Positions 49,039 through 58,268 of a stretch of DNA of 64,000 bases are shown here, piece after piece (position 1 is the first letter of the stretch; each line of letters opens with the position of its first letter). The translations under genes and the position numbers were made by a program. Below the pieces are notes generated by a model that had not been told where the DNA came from, did not search any database, and saw nothing but the letters and a program-made list of their open reading frames with translations. Source of the stretch: Nannocystis bainbridge (GTDB lineage: Bacteria; Myxococcota_A; Polyangia; Nannocystales; Nannocystaceae); the NCBI RefSeq assembly GCF_028368995.1, contig NZ_JAQNDL010000001.1:2940001-3004000 (forward strand), read 5' to 3'.

Positions 49039-50106
49039 TCACGCGAGCGGGTAGTCGGTGTAGCCGCGCTCGCCGGGCGTGTAGAAGGTCGAGGGGTCGC
49101 CCTGGGCCAGCGGCAGGCCGGCGCGCAGGCGCGAGACCAGGCGCGGGTTGGCGATGAACGGGCGGCCGAACGCGATCAGGTCGCCCCGGCCTGCGGCGAG
49201 GTCGGCCTCCGCGCGGGTCGCGTCGTATTCGCCGGAGAGGATCAGCCGACCGCCGAAGTGCTTGCGGATCTGCGCCTGCAGATCGGCAGGCACGACCTTG
49301 CCGCCGAAATCGACCAGGTGGACGTACGCGAGCCCGAGCTCCGAGAGCCCACGCACCAGGTGGACGAACACCGCGTCGAGCTCGGGGTCGACCGCCATGC
49401 CGTTGAACACCCCGTGCGGCGACAGACGGATCCCCACTCGCCCGGCGCCGATCCGCGCCGCCGTCGCGCGCGCCACCTCGAGGGCGAAGCGCGCCCGACC
49501 CTCGACCGTCCCGCCCCAGCCGTCGCTGCGGTGGTTGCTGGCGGTGTTGAGGAACTGATCGATCAAGTAGCCGTTGGCCCCGTGCAGCTCGACGCCGTCG
49601 AAGCCGGCCTCGCGCGCGAGCGCGGCCGAGCCGGCGAAGCCCTCGATCACGGCGGCGATGTCGGCCTCGCTCAGCTCGCGCGGCACCGGGTGCGGCTGCG
49701 GGCCCTCCTGGTCGGTGTACATCGCCCCGCCGAGCGCGACGGCCGACGGCCCGCGCACTTCAGCCCCGGGCGGCAGGTTGAGCGGATGCCCGACACGCCC
49801 GGTGTGCATGAGCTGGACGAAGATCTTGGCGCCGCCGGCGTGCACGGCGTCGGTGGCGTCGCGCCAGCCGCGAGCGTGCTCGGCGTTGAAGAGGCCGGGG
49901 ATCCGCGCATAACCGAGGCCGTCGGCGGCGGGCGAGGTGCCCTCGGTGACGATCAGCCCGGCCTCGCTGCGCTGGCCGTAGTAGGTGGCCATCAGCGCGT
50001 TGGGGAGGTTGCCGGGCGCGCGGCTGCGCGTCATCGGGGCCATGACGACGCGGTTCTTCAACTCGAGGTCGCCGAGCACGATCGGGGTATAGAGGAGCTC
50101 GCTCAT
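49039..50106 (-). CDS. Old Yellow Enzyme family ene-reductase
   Basis: A 355-residue FMN-dependent NAD(P)H oxidoreductase, full length. LELKNRVVMAPMTRSRA, FVQLMHTGRVGH and ELHGANGYLIDQFL (His/Asn substrate pair) are hallmark motifs; RFALEVARA and FGRPFIANP bind FMN phosphate. It probably reduces activated C=C bonds, as NemA-type enzymes do. ATG 50106 is chosen; an in-frame ATG at 50118 adds four residues. It is divergent from the small gene at 50203. Confidence 0.94.
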   Translation of the reverse strand: MSELLYTPIVLGDLELKNRVVMAPMTRSRAPGNLPNALMATYYGQRSEAGLIVTEGTSPAADGLGYARIPGLFNAEHARGWRDATDAVHAGGAKIFVQLMHTGRVGHPLNLPPGAEVRGPSAVALGGAMYTDQEGPQPHPVPRELSEADIAAVIEGFAGSAALAREAGFDGVELHGANGYLIDQFLNTASNHRSDGWGGTVEGRARFALEVARATAARIGAGRVGIRLSPHGVFNGMAVDPELDAVFVHLVRGLSELGLAYVHLVDFGGKVVPADLQAQIRKHFGGRLILSGEYDATRAEADLAAGRGDLIAFGRPFIANPRLVSRLRAGLPLAQGDPSTFYTPGERGYTDYPLA

Positions 50107-50202
50107 GGGCTTCAACATAGTGACGGCCGTGCGAGCAAAGTAGATGCTCCGCCCGCAACACATTGTTGCTCCCAGCGGGCCAATCGACGCCATCATGAGC
50201 CG

Positions 50203-50520
50203 ATGGCACCCCGCCCGCTCGAGCCGCTCGACGCCTTCATCGCCCGCCTCCGCGGCTCCGCCGCGACGATCGCGGCCCAGCCGGTGCGCTTCGGCGGGCA
50301 CCACTTCAGCCACGCGGTGACGCTCGAGCAGGGCCGCTGGCGGGTGCGCCCGCTGGTCCTCGACCGCGCCAAGGCCGACGCTTTTTTAAAGGAGCGCGGC
50401 CACTTCATGCCGGAGAACGCGGAGGCGCTCAGCGAGCCCGGCGACCCGGTGCGGCTCGAGGCGGACAGCCTCGAGGCGCTGATCGAGCTGATCGAGCGCG
50501 AAGCGTGGCCGATGTGGTAG
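50203..50520 (+). CDS. Small unknown protein
   Basis: A 105-residue soluble protein, MAPRPLEPLDAFIARLRGSA and on, with a strand-rich middle (GHHFSHAVTLEQGRWRVRPL) and an acidic C-terminus ending EREAWPMW. It has no signal peptide. The codon use fits the neighbours. Family not recognised. Hairpin elements follow at 50533. Confidence 0.6.
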   Translation: MAPRPLEPLDAFIARLRGSAATIAAQPVRFGGHHFSHAVTLEQGRWRVRPLVLDRAKADAFLKERGHFMPENAEALSEPGDPVRLEADSLEALIELIEREAWPMW

Positions 50521-50532
50521 CGCTTCGGGGCC

Positions 50533-50582
50533 TGTCTTCATCGACATGACTTGAAGGACATGTTCGCATGGACATGTCCTTC
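50533..50582. terminator. GGACATG hairpins between convergent genes
   Basis: TGTC-TTCATC-GACA at 50533-50546 and GAAGGACATG (50553) paired with CATGTCCTTC (50573). They fill the 80-base gap between the small gene and the convergent lipoprotein gene. Confidence 0.6.
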
Positions 50583-50600
50583 AGAGCTATGCGCGAGCGC

Positions 50601-52406
50601 TCACTGCGAGCGGGCGATCGCCACCCGCTCGAGCGCGGTGTTGCTGACGATCGTCGGCGCGAACCAGCTGCCGCCGACGCGCCGGGTGTGCCGGGGCGTG
50701 TGGGCCTGGCCGTCGAGGTAGACCAGCTCGAGGTCGGCCTCGCCGAGGCCGGCCGCCAGCGCGGGCGCGCCGTAGATCGCGGGGCTCGGCTGCAGCACGA
50801 CGGCGGCGGGCTGCCAGGCGCCGCCGGTGAACAGGGCGACGTAGAGCTGGCCGTCGAGGCCGCGGAAGGCCAGCGCCGCGGCGCCGCCGGGCAGCGGGGC
50901 GAGGGCCGGCGGCGCCGAGGTCTGCGCCCCGGGGACCTGAGCGGCCGCTGACCACGCTCCGGCGCTGTAACGGCTGAAGCGGAGCTGCCCGCCGCCGTTG
51001 ACGGCCTGCACGGCGAGGACCTGATCGTCGCTCAAGGTGACGACGGCCGGCTGGCGATCGAAGGCCTGGGTCTCGCCGTCGACGAGCTGCTGCGCTTGCC
51101 AGGCGCCGGTACGCCGGCGCGAGGACAGCTGGTTGCTCTGCGCGCCGTCGTGAAACACCAGCAGCGCATCGCCGGCGAGCGTGGCGACGCTGCCCGGCCC
51201 GGGGCCGAAGCTGCCGACCATCTCGGCCGCCGGGTTCCACGAACCAGCGGTGAAGCGCGCGTAGTAGTGCTGGAAGTTGTCGCCGTGGAACACCGCGTGC
51301 GCGCCGGCCCCGGCGGCGCTGATCGTCGGCGCGGCGCGGGTGGTGCCGGCGCCGATCTGCGCCGGCGCGGACCAGGTGCCGGCCTGCCAGGTGACGTAGC
51401 GCAGCTGATTGTCGGCAGGGTCGCCGAGCTTGGTGTGGCGGAACACGCCGACGCCGACGCCGTCGCTGGTGATCGCGAGGTCGAGGCCGTCGACCGTCGG
51501 CGCGGCGATGTCGGCCACCGTCCACGCGGCGCCGTCGAACCTGCCGCCGAGCATCGCCGAGGCGTTGCCGCCGAGCAGCAGCGCGAACTCGCAGGCGTCG
51601 CAGTCGGGCCCGCCGCAGTCGACGCCGGTCTCGTCGCCGTTCTCCTGGCCGTCGTCGCAGGTGGCGACGGTGCAGTCGTTGGCGCAGGCGTCGTCGTCGA
51701 TCGGGTTGCCGTCGTCGCACGCCTCCATGCCGGCCCACAGCAGGCCGTCGCCGCACTTGGCGGCCTTGCACGCGAGCGTGCAGGCGGCGTCGTCGGCGTT
51801 GAACATGCCGTCGTCGCAGACCTCGCCGACGTCGGCCTGGACGATGCCGTCGCCGCACAGCGGCGACTGACAGTCGTTGCTGCAGTCGTCGTCGTCGACT
51901 TCGTTGCCGTCGTCGCAGGCCTCGTTGGGGCCGACCAGGCCGTCGCCGCACGCGTGGAGGCTGCAGTCGGCCTTGCAGTTGTCGGCGTCGTCGTCGTTGC
52001 CGTCGTCGCAGGCCTCGCCCGGGTCGAGCTGGCCGTCGCCGCACACGCCACCGCCGGTGCTGGTGTCGGTCGTGGTGTCGGTCGTATCGGTCGTCGTGGT
52101 GTCGGTGGTCGTGGTGTCGCTCGTCGTGGTGTCGCTCGTCGTGGTGTCGCTCGTCGTGGTCGTCGTCGAATCACTCGTCGTCGTCGAATCAGTCGTCGTC
52201 GACGTGGTCGTCGGGTCGCTCGTCGTCGAGGCCGTCGTCGAGGTCGTCGGTGCGTCGGTCGTCGTCGGGCCGGTCGTCGCGCTGACGAACGAGGTGCTCG
52301 GGTCGTCGGTGGTGCTGCCGCCCGTGCTGCCGGTGCTGGCGGTGCCGTCGTCGCCGCAGGCGGGCACGAGGAGGGCGAGGACCAGCGCGGGGACGTATCT
52401 CGACAT
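50601..52406 (-). CDS. Lipoprotein with Thr/Asp stalk, four Cys-rich DUF4215-like repeats and propeller-like domain
   Basis: A 601-residue surface-type protein. The signal ends in LVPAC. A long Thr/Ser/Asp stalk (about 20-120) is encoded by a 15-base DNA repeat (unit SDTTT). Then come four consecutive Myxococcales Cys-rich repeats of the form CGDGxxxxGEACDDGN (about 125-245), and a segment like CDDGQENGDETGVDCGGPDC. The last 330 residues contain propeller-like strands such as GTWSAPAQIGAG and GAWQAQQLVDGE. It shares its layout with the lipoprotein at 40911. The function is unknown; surface exposure is inferred. Confidence 0.88.
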   Translation of the reverse strand: MSRYVPALVLALLVPACGDDGTASTGSTGGSTTDDPSTSFVSATTGPTTTDAPTTSTTASTTSDPTTTSTTTDSTTTSDSTTTTTSDTTTSDTTTSDTTTTDTTTTDTTDTTTDTSTGGGVCGDGQLDPGEACDDGNDDDADNCKADCSLHACGDGLVGPNEACDDGNEVDDDDCSNDCQSPLCGDGIVQADVGEVCDDGMFNADDAACTLACKAAKCGDGLLWAGMEACDDGNPIDDDACANDCTVATCDDGQENGDETGVDCGGPDCDACEFALLLGGNASAMLGGRFDGAAWTVADIAAPTVDGLDLAITSDGVGVGVFRHTKLGDPADNQLRYVTWQAGTWSAPAQIGAGTTRAAPTISAAGAGAHAVFHGDNFQHYYARFTAGSWNPAAEMVGSFGPGPGSVATLAGDALLVFHDGAQSNQLSSRRRTGAWQAQQLVDGETQAFDRQPAVVTLSDDQVLAVQAVNGGGQLRFSRYSAGAWSAAAQVPGAQTSAPPALAPLPGGAAALAFRGLDGQLYVALFTGGAWQPAAVVLQPSPAIYGAPALAAGLGEADLELVYLDGQAHTPRHTRRVGGSWFAPTIVSNTALERVAIARSQ

Positions 52407-52540
52407 GCCGGCAGAATAGCGGCTGGGCCGGCCGCACCGCGGACAAATCACGCCGAGGCCCCGCCCGCAGAGGCCGGCGTCGCGCCGCGACGAAGGCGCA
52501 GCTCACGGCGAGCGAACGCCGACCGTCCATGCTCACGATC

Positions 52541-52644
52541 GCCGCACCCGTGCCCGACGATGGATGGCTAGCGCCGATCCGCGGGGCCAGACGATTACGA
52601 GCGCCGCAACCGCGCCCGGCGATGGATCGCTAGCGCCGACCCGC
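52541..52644. repeat. 42-base direct repeat
   Basis: Two copies, at 52541-52582 and 52603-52644, with about six mismatches and period 62. The shared core is GGCTAGCGCCGA or CGCTAGCGCCGA preceded by GATGGAT. They lie just past the stop of the molybdenum hydroxylase gene and upstream of the lipoprotein start. Confidence 0.6.
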
Positions 52645-52673
52645 AGCGCGCGGACGATGGCGATCGCCGGCGG

Positions 52674-54947
52674 CTATACCTTGAGGGTCCGCGCGATCGG
52701 CAGGTTGCGCACGCGCTGGCCGGTGAGGGCGAAGATCGCGTTCGTCAGCGCCGGCGCCACGGGGGGCACGCCCGGCTCGCCGACGCCGCACGACGGACCG
52801 TCGTCGGCGACGATCTCGACGTGGATCGCCCGCGGCGCCTCGGGGAAGCGCATCAGGCGGAAATCGCGGAAGTTGCTCTGCACGGTCGCGCCCTGCTGCA
52901 TCGTGATCTCGCCGTAGAGCGCGTGGCTGAGGGCGAAGATCACGGCGCCCTCGAACTGCGAGCGCACGCGTTCGCGATTGACGAGGGTGCCGGCGTCGAG
53001 GCAGGTCCAGACCTCGTCGACGGCGATCTTGCCCTCGGGCCCGTGGACCACGCTGACGACCACGGCGACGTAGGTCAGGAAGCTGCGGTGGACCGCGAGG
53101 CCGAGCGCGCGGCCCTGCTGCTTGCGCTGGTCCCAGTCGGCCAGCTCTGTCACCCGCTCGATCACCCGGCGGTGGCGCGCCGTGTCGATCGGGTGCTCGG
53201 TCAGCGATTGACCGTAGTTGGGCAGCATCTCGACCCCGAGCTCCTCCGGCGTGACGATGCGCGGCGGGCCGATGATCTCGAGCAGCGTCTCGCGCGGGTC
53301 GCTGCCGCGGGCCTCGGCGATCTCGGCGATGAAGCTCTGGACCGCGAACGCGTGATAGATGTTGGCGACCGAGCGCAGCCAGCCGATCCGCGTATAGGCC
53401 CGCGCTTCGCAGTTCTCGGCGCGCACGTTGGCGATCGCCAGCGGGACGTCGAGCACGCCCTGTTGCAGCTCGCCCGGGGCCGACAAAGCGGTGTCGCTGA
53501 AGGTCGAGCCGATCGGCGGGAAGGCGGTGCGGTGCTCCCACGCGACCACCTTGCCGTCGCCGTCGAGCCCGGCCACCAGCCGCTGGGTGCTGACCGTATG
53601 ATAGTAGTCGTGCTGGATGTCGTCCTCGCGGGTCCACTGGATCCGCACCGGCGCGCCGGTCGCCTTGGCCAGCAGCGCCGCCTCGACCACGAAGTCCGGC
53701 TTGGATTTGCGACCGAAGCCGCCGCCGAGCATCGTCACGTGGATGGTGACGTTCTCCTCGTCGAGCCCGAGCGCCTGGGCCACCGAGCTGCGCGAGGCCT
53801 GCGGGTTCTGCGTCGCGGCCCACACCTCGCAGCTCTGGCCGTCGAACGTGGCGACCGCGGCTGGCGGCTCCATCGTCGCGTGGGCCAGGTGCGGCACGTG
53901 GTACACGGCCTCGACCTGCCGCGCCGCGCCCGTCAGCGCCGGCCCGACGTCGCCGACCTCGCGGACCACCACGCCCGGCAGGCCGACGGCGGCCAGCAGC
54001 GTCTTGCGGTAGGTCTCGGAGTCGTACTCGCCGTTGGCGCCGGCGGCCCAGGTGATCTCGAGCTGGGCCCGGCCTCGCATCGCCGACCACGTGTCGTCGG
54101 CGACCACCGCGATCCCGCCGAGCGGCTGGAACGCGAACGGGGGCGTCGGCGCCGGCAACGGCACCACCGCGCGCACGCCCGGGATCGCCAGCGCCTTGGT
54201 GGCGTCGTGCGCCGTGGCCTTGCCGCCGACCACCGGCGGGCGGGCGATCACCGCCGTCCGCATCCCCGGCAGCACCACATCGGCGCCGTAGAGCGCCTGC
54301 CCGGTGACCATCGCCGGCCCGTCGAGCAGCGGCAGCTCCTTGCCGACGTGCAGCAGCTCGGCCTTGGGCCGGAGTAAAATGTCCTTCGGGACAGGCAGCT
54401 TCGCGGCCGCCAGCGCCAGCTCGCCGAACCCGAGCGAGCGCCCGCTGGCCTCGTGCCAGACCGCGTGGTCGTGGGCCGTGCAGGTGCTCGGCGCCACCTT
54501 CCACTGCTTGGCCGCCGCCGCGATCAACATCATCCGCGCGCACGCCCCCAGCTTGCGCAGCGCGTCGTAGAAGCCGCGCACGCTGTGCGACCCGTCGGTG
54601 TTCTGATCGCCGTACGCCTTGTCGCCGGGCGCTTGCACGATCTCCACCCGGCCCATGTCCGCCCCCAGCTCGTCCGCGATCAGCACCGGCAGCGAGCTGC
54701 GCACGCCCTGGCCCATCTCCGAGCGCGCGCACACGATCTGCACCGCGCCGTTCGGCGTCACGTGGACGAACAGGTTGGGCCGCAGGCCCGCGCCCTCGGC
54801 CTCCGCCGCCGCTTTGGCCGCGGGGTCGGTGGCCGGCGGCAGCTCCGGCGCGGCGCTGGCGAACGAGCCGAGCGCGAGGCCCGACAGCGCGCCGCCGAGG
54901 CCGGCCAGGAAGTGGCGGCGGAGCAGGCGGATCGGCGGGCCCGACAT
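52674..54947 (-). CDS. Molybdenum hydroxylase large subunit (isoquinoline 1-oxidoreductase/aldehyde dehydrogenase type)
   Basis: A 757-residue catalytic subunit. The N-terminus RRHFLAGLGGALSG is a Tat export signal, so the enzyme works in the periplasm. LDEENVTIHVTMLGGGFGRK and GQGVRSSLPVLIADELGAD are cofactor-binding motifs; the catalytic Glu is in GVGEPGVPPVAPA. Members hydroxylate aldehydes or N-heterocycles using water. GTG 54956 overlaps the small-subunit stop (GTGA) and is an alternative start three codons upstream. It is the last gene of an operon with the 2Fe-2S subunit and a cytochrome c. It carries a hairpin element at 54380. Confidence 0.93.
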   Translation of the reverse strand: MSGPPIRLLRRHFLAGLGGALSGLALGSFASAAPELPPATDPAAKAAAEAEGAGLRPNLFVHVTPNGAVQIVCARSEMGQGVRSSLPVLIADELGADMGRVEIVQAPGDKAYGDQNTDGSHSVRGFYDALRKLGACARMMLIAAAAKQWKVAPSTCTAHDHAVWHEASGRSLGFGELALAAAKLPVPKDILLRPKAELLHVGKELPLLDGPAMVTGQALYGADVVLPGMRTAVIARPPVVGGKATAHDATKALAIPGVRAVVPLPAPTPPFAFQPLGGIAVVADDTWSAMRGRAQLEITWAAGANGEYDSETYRKTLLAAVGLPGVVVREVGDVGPALTGAARQVEAVYHVPHLAHATMEPPAAVATFDGQSCEVWAATQNPQASRSSVAQALGLDEENVTIHVTMLGGGFGRKSKPDFVVEAALLAKATGAPVRIQWTREDDIQHDYYHTVSTQRLVAGLDGDGKVVAWEHRTAFPPIGSTFSDTALSAPGELQQGVLDVPLAIANVRAENCEARAYTRIGWLRSVANIYHAFAVQSFIAEIAEARGSDPRETLLEIIGPPRIVTPEELGVEMLPNYGQSLTEHPIDTARHRRVIERVTELADWDQRKQQGRALGLAVHRSFLTYVAVVVSVVHGPEGKIAVDEVWTCLDAGTLVNRERVRSQFEGAVIFALSHALYGEITMQQGATVQSNFRDFRLMRFPEAPRAIHVEIVADDGPSCGVGEPGVPPVAPALTNAIFALTGQRVRNLPIARTLKV
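54380..54393. repeat. TGTCC-TTCG-GGACA element inside the molybdenum hydroxylase gene
   Basis: A consensus copy of the hairpin family with a UUCG-type loop, within coding sequence; on the minus strand it is translated as LPVPKDILL. Confidence 0.75.
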
Positions 54948-54952
54948 CGCGC

Positions 54953-55416
<464 letters not shown>

Positions 55417-55420
<4 letters not shown>

Positions 55421-56082
55421 GGCTGCTTCTCCGCGACCGGACAGGCCGCCCCGTCCGCGACCCACGCGGCCATCAGCGCCCCGAACTGTTCTTGCGTGCC
55501 GGGGGCCGGCGTGCGCCCGTGGCCGGGCGTCCAGCCCCACGCCACCAGCTCGTCGTGCGCCGAGTGCTCGACGATCTCGGCCAGCGTCTTGCCGCCGTTG
55601 CGCTTGGGATCCTTGATCTGCTCGCACAGCGCCGCCGGCGTCAGCCCGACCCACGCCATCTCGATCGGCGCGAGGTGCCACTTCGGCGCCCCGGGCACGC
55701 GCGCCAGCTCGAGGTTCGCGTCCTGATGGCACGACGTGCACATCAGCCCGGCCACGCCCTCGTTGCTCGGGCCGCGCACCACCGGCGGATCGTGGATGCG
55801 CGCGTCGTCGCCCTGCAGCGGCGAATCACCGGCCGGGTGACAGTTGCTGCAGCGCGGGTGGAGCATCACCTTGGCCGCCTCGAGGAACAGCGCCCGCGAG
55901 CGCGCTTCCCTGTCGGCGATCGGCGCGAACTGCTCGGGTGGGCGCAGCACGTCCGGCTCGCCCTGCCCGATCGTCTGCGCCTGCTGCTCGTGCTGCTTCG
56001 CCGGCTCCTGCGCGCCGCGACAGGCGACCAACATCGCCGCCGCGAGGCACGCCAGGGGCACGGAGCATGCGGGCAGGCGCAT
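55417..56082 (-). CDS. c-type cytochrome lipoprotein of the molybdenum hydroxylase operon
   Basis: A 221-residue exported cytochrome. The signal ends in MLVAC. Two haem motifs, CSNCH and CTSCH, are visible; [12 protein letters not shown] and [16 protein letters not shown] are typical of cytochromes linked to periplasmic oxidoreductases. Its stop overlaps the small-subunit start, so it is the first gene of the operon and the likely electron acceptor of the enzyme. Confidence 0.92.
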
Positions 56083-56147
56083 CGCTCACCGGGTGTGATC
56101 GATCTCGGCCGGCGCGCAACCGGCGAGCTCGCCGCGAGCCCCTGGCG

Positions 56148-58175
56148 TCACTTCGCGGGCACCTTGGCCGGCTTCTTCGCCGCCGGCTTCTTGCCCTTCT
56201 TCTTGCCGCCCGCCGGCACCACCACCACCGAGCCGTCTTCGGGCTCGGCGCCGAGAGTCGGATCCTGGTTGAACAGCTTGAGGGCCGCGTCGCGCAGGGT
56301 GGTGTTGCCGCCGGACGCGGCGGGCGCGGTGTAGCCGAGCCAGGCCTGGCGCAGGACCATCTGTTCGTAGGTCGCGCCGGGGTCGAGGGCGATCTTGTAG
56401 GTCGTGGGCCCGCCGCTGGCGGCCACCGCGGTGCGCTCGATCATCCGCGCCCCGCGCTGGAGCGTCAGCTGGTGGCGCGAGTTGCCGGCCATCGCCTTGA
56501 TCTGCCGCTTGGCCTCGGCCGCGCCGCCGACCTTGAGGCCGTCGATCGCCAGCAGCACGTCGCCGTTGGCCAGCCCGGCCTTGTCGCCGGCCCCGCCCTG
56601 GCGCACCAGCTCGATCGTCGCGCCCTTGTCGGCCTGCTCGGCGAACACCAGCTCGAGGTCCCCACCTGTCTCTCGGACCATGTCCAGCTTGTAGCCGGCC
56701 TGGCGCAGGTGCTTGCCGTACTCGATCTCGTCGAAGCCGTGCACGTACTTGCGGAACAGCTCGCTGACCTCGGCGCCCGCGGCCCCGCCGGCGGCGACGA
56801 AGGTGGCCTCGAGCTCGGTCGGCGAGATGCCGGCGCCGGTGTTCTTCCACCGGCCGTAGAGCTCGCGCATGACCGAGTCGAGGCTGCGCTGGCCGCCGGA
56901 GATCCGCCGGAGCTCGATGTCGAGGGCGAGGGCGATCAGCATGCCCTTGTTGTAGTAATCGACGTAGCTGTTGCCGCCGTCTTCGGGCCGCAGCCACGCC
57001 TCCCACGAGGCCTGCTCGACCGTCATCTGCTTGCGCCCCGGCGACTCCTGCAGGCGCCGGATCTGCTCGCCGAGCGCCTCCATCGACTCGGACTCGCTCG
57101 CCAGCCCGGCGCGGGCCAGGATCACCCACGCGTAGTAGCTGGTGAAGCCCTCGGAGAACCACAGCATGCTGGTGTGGACCTCGCGCTCGTAGGCGAACGG
57201 CCCGAGCACGCCGGGGCGGATGCGCTTGACGTTCCACGCGTGGAAGAACTCGTGGGCGGCCGTGCTGAGGAACTTGCGGTAGGCCGCCGGGTCGCCGAAG
57301 ATCCACGGCTCGAGCCCGATCACGGTGCTGTTGCGGTGCTCGAGCCCGGCGCGACCGCCCGGGCGGAGGTGCAGGATGTACGTGTAGTCGGTGAACGGCA
57401 CGCCCTCGTCGCCGCCGAAGATCGCGTAGGTCGCGTCGGCGATCTTCGTCAGGTCGGCGGCCAGCTTCTTGTCGCTGTAGTTGCCGATGCCCTGCAGGGC
57501 CACGTGGAACTGGACCTTGCCGGCCTTGAAGTTGATGGTGTCGACCTTGCCGACGTGGACCGGCGCGTCGACCAGCATGTCGTAGTCGTTGGCCTTGAAC
57601 GCCTTGCCGCTGCCGCCCGCGCGCGGCAGCGCACACACCACCTGCGCCCCCGGCAGGCCCTCGATGCGCAGCTCGATCGGGCGCTCCTTGTGGCCGACGG
57701 CGTAGGGGAACAGATACACGCCGTTGAAGAAGCCGAACTCGTCGTCGAGGAAGGCCCCGGCGATCCCGCTGTAGGCGCCGCGATAGACGCGGTAGCGCAG
57801 CTTGAACGGCTGACCCCCGTGGGTCACGCGCCAGGTGATCTCGTCGACCTTGACGACCGGGATCGGCTTGCCGCCGGCGGTCTCGGCGACCATGCCGCGG
57901 ATGTTGCGGTGGGCCTCGGTGACGCGGTAGGCGCCCGGGTTCCAGCGCGGCAGCTGCAGGTCGGTGACCTCGCCCGGCAGGTCGGAGAAGCTCAGCTCGA
58001 CCTGGAATTCGTGGCGATGCGGGTCGTCCATCGCGACCTTGTAGACGAACGCATCGAGCTTCTTGGCCGCCGCCTCGGCGCCCGGAGCCGCCGACGTGGT
58101 CGCCGGGTCGACCAGCAAGAGACCGAGCGCCAGCGCCGCGGCGAACCGGCGCTTCGAGAGCAAGCGAGACAGCAT
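56148..58175 (-). CDS. M61 family metallopeptidase with PDZ domain
   Basis: A 675-residue exported zinc peptidase (glycyl aminopeptidase type). A signal peptide (1-30) is followed by an N-terminal beta domain (LPRWNPGAYRVTEAHRNIRG). The active site is HEFFH at 308-312 with the downstream Glu342 in WFSEGFTSYY. A PDZ domain at about 540-620 (GAGDKAGLANGDVLLAIDG) binds peptides or partners. The Lys/Ala/Pro tail (KKKGKKPAAKKPAKVPAK) is unusual and may bind acidic surfaces. It lies 66 bases upstream of the cytochrome gene on the same strand. Confidence 0.93.
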   Translation of the reverse strand: MLSRLLSKRRFAAALALGLLLVDPATTSAAPGAEAAAKKLDAFVYKVAMDDPHRHEFQVELSFSDLPGEVTDLQLPRWNPGAYRVTEAHRNIRGMVAETAGGKPIPVVKVDEITWRVTHGGQPFKLRYRVYRGAYSGIAGAFLDDEFGFFNGVYLFPYAVGHKERPIELRIEGLPGAQVVCALPRAGGSGKAFKANDYDMLVDAPVHVGKVDTINFKAGKVQFHVALQGIGNYSDKKLAADLTKIADATYAIFGGDEGVPFTDYTYILHLRPGGRAGLEHRNSTVIGLEPWIFGDPAAYRKFLSTAAHEFFHAWNVKRIRPGVLGPFAYEREVHTSMLWFSEGFTSYYAWVILARAGLASESESMEALGEQIRRLQESPGRKQMTVEQASWEAWLRPEDGGNSYVDYYNKGMLIALALDIELRRISGGQRSLDSVMRELYGRWKNTGAGISPTELEATFVAAGGAAGAEVSELFRKYVHGFDEIEYGKHLRQAGYKLDMVRETGGDLELVFAEQADKGATIELVRQGGAGDKAGLANGDVLLAIDGLKVGGAAEAKRQIKAMAGNSRHQLTLQRGARMIERTAVAASGGPTTYKIALDPGATYEQMVLRQAWLGYTAPAASGGNTTLRDAALKLFNQDPTLGAEPEDGSVVVVPAGGKKKGKKPAAKKPAKVPAK

Positions 58176-58268
58176 GGCCGGAGGATACTCGAACTGCCCC
58201 CCGGGGCGCCCGTGGCGGGGCGCCTGCGGCCCGCGGAGCCGCGGAGAAAACGAGTACACTCCGGCGCC

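Noticed and set aside
52070..52200. GTCGTGGTGTCGCTC repeats as a CRISPR or satellite
   Set aside because: They are 15-base in-frame units encoding SDTTT in the stalk of the lipoprotein at 50601.
55938..58268. Upstream extension of the glycosyltransferase-like gene across the M61 protease gene
   Set aside because: The extension is the antisense of a well-supported protease and is low-complexity; the real start is placed at TTG 58269.
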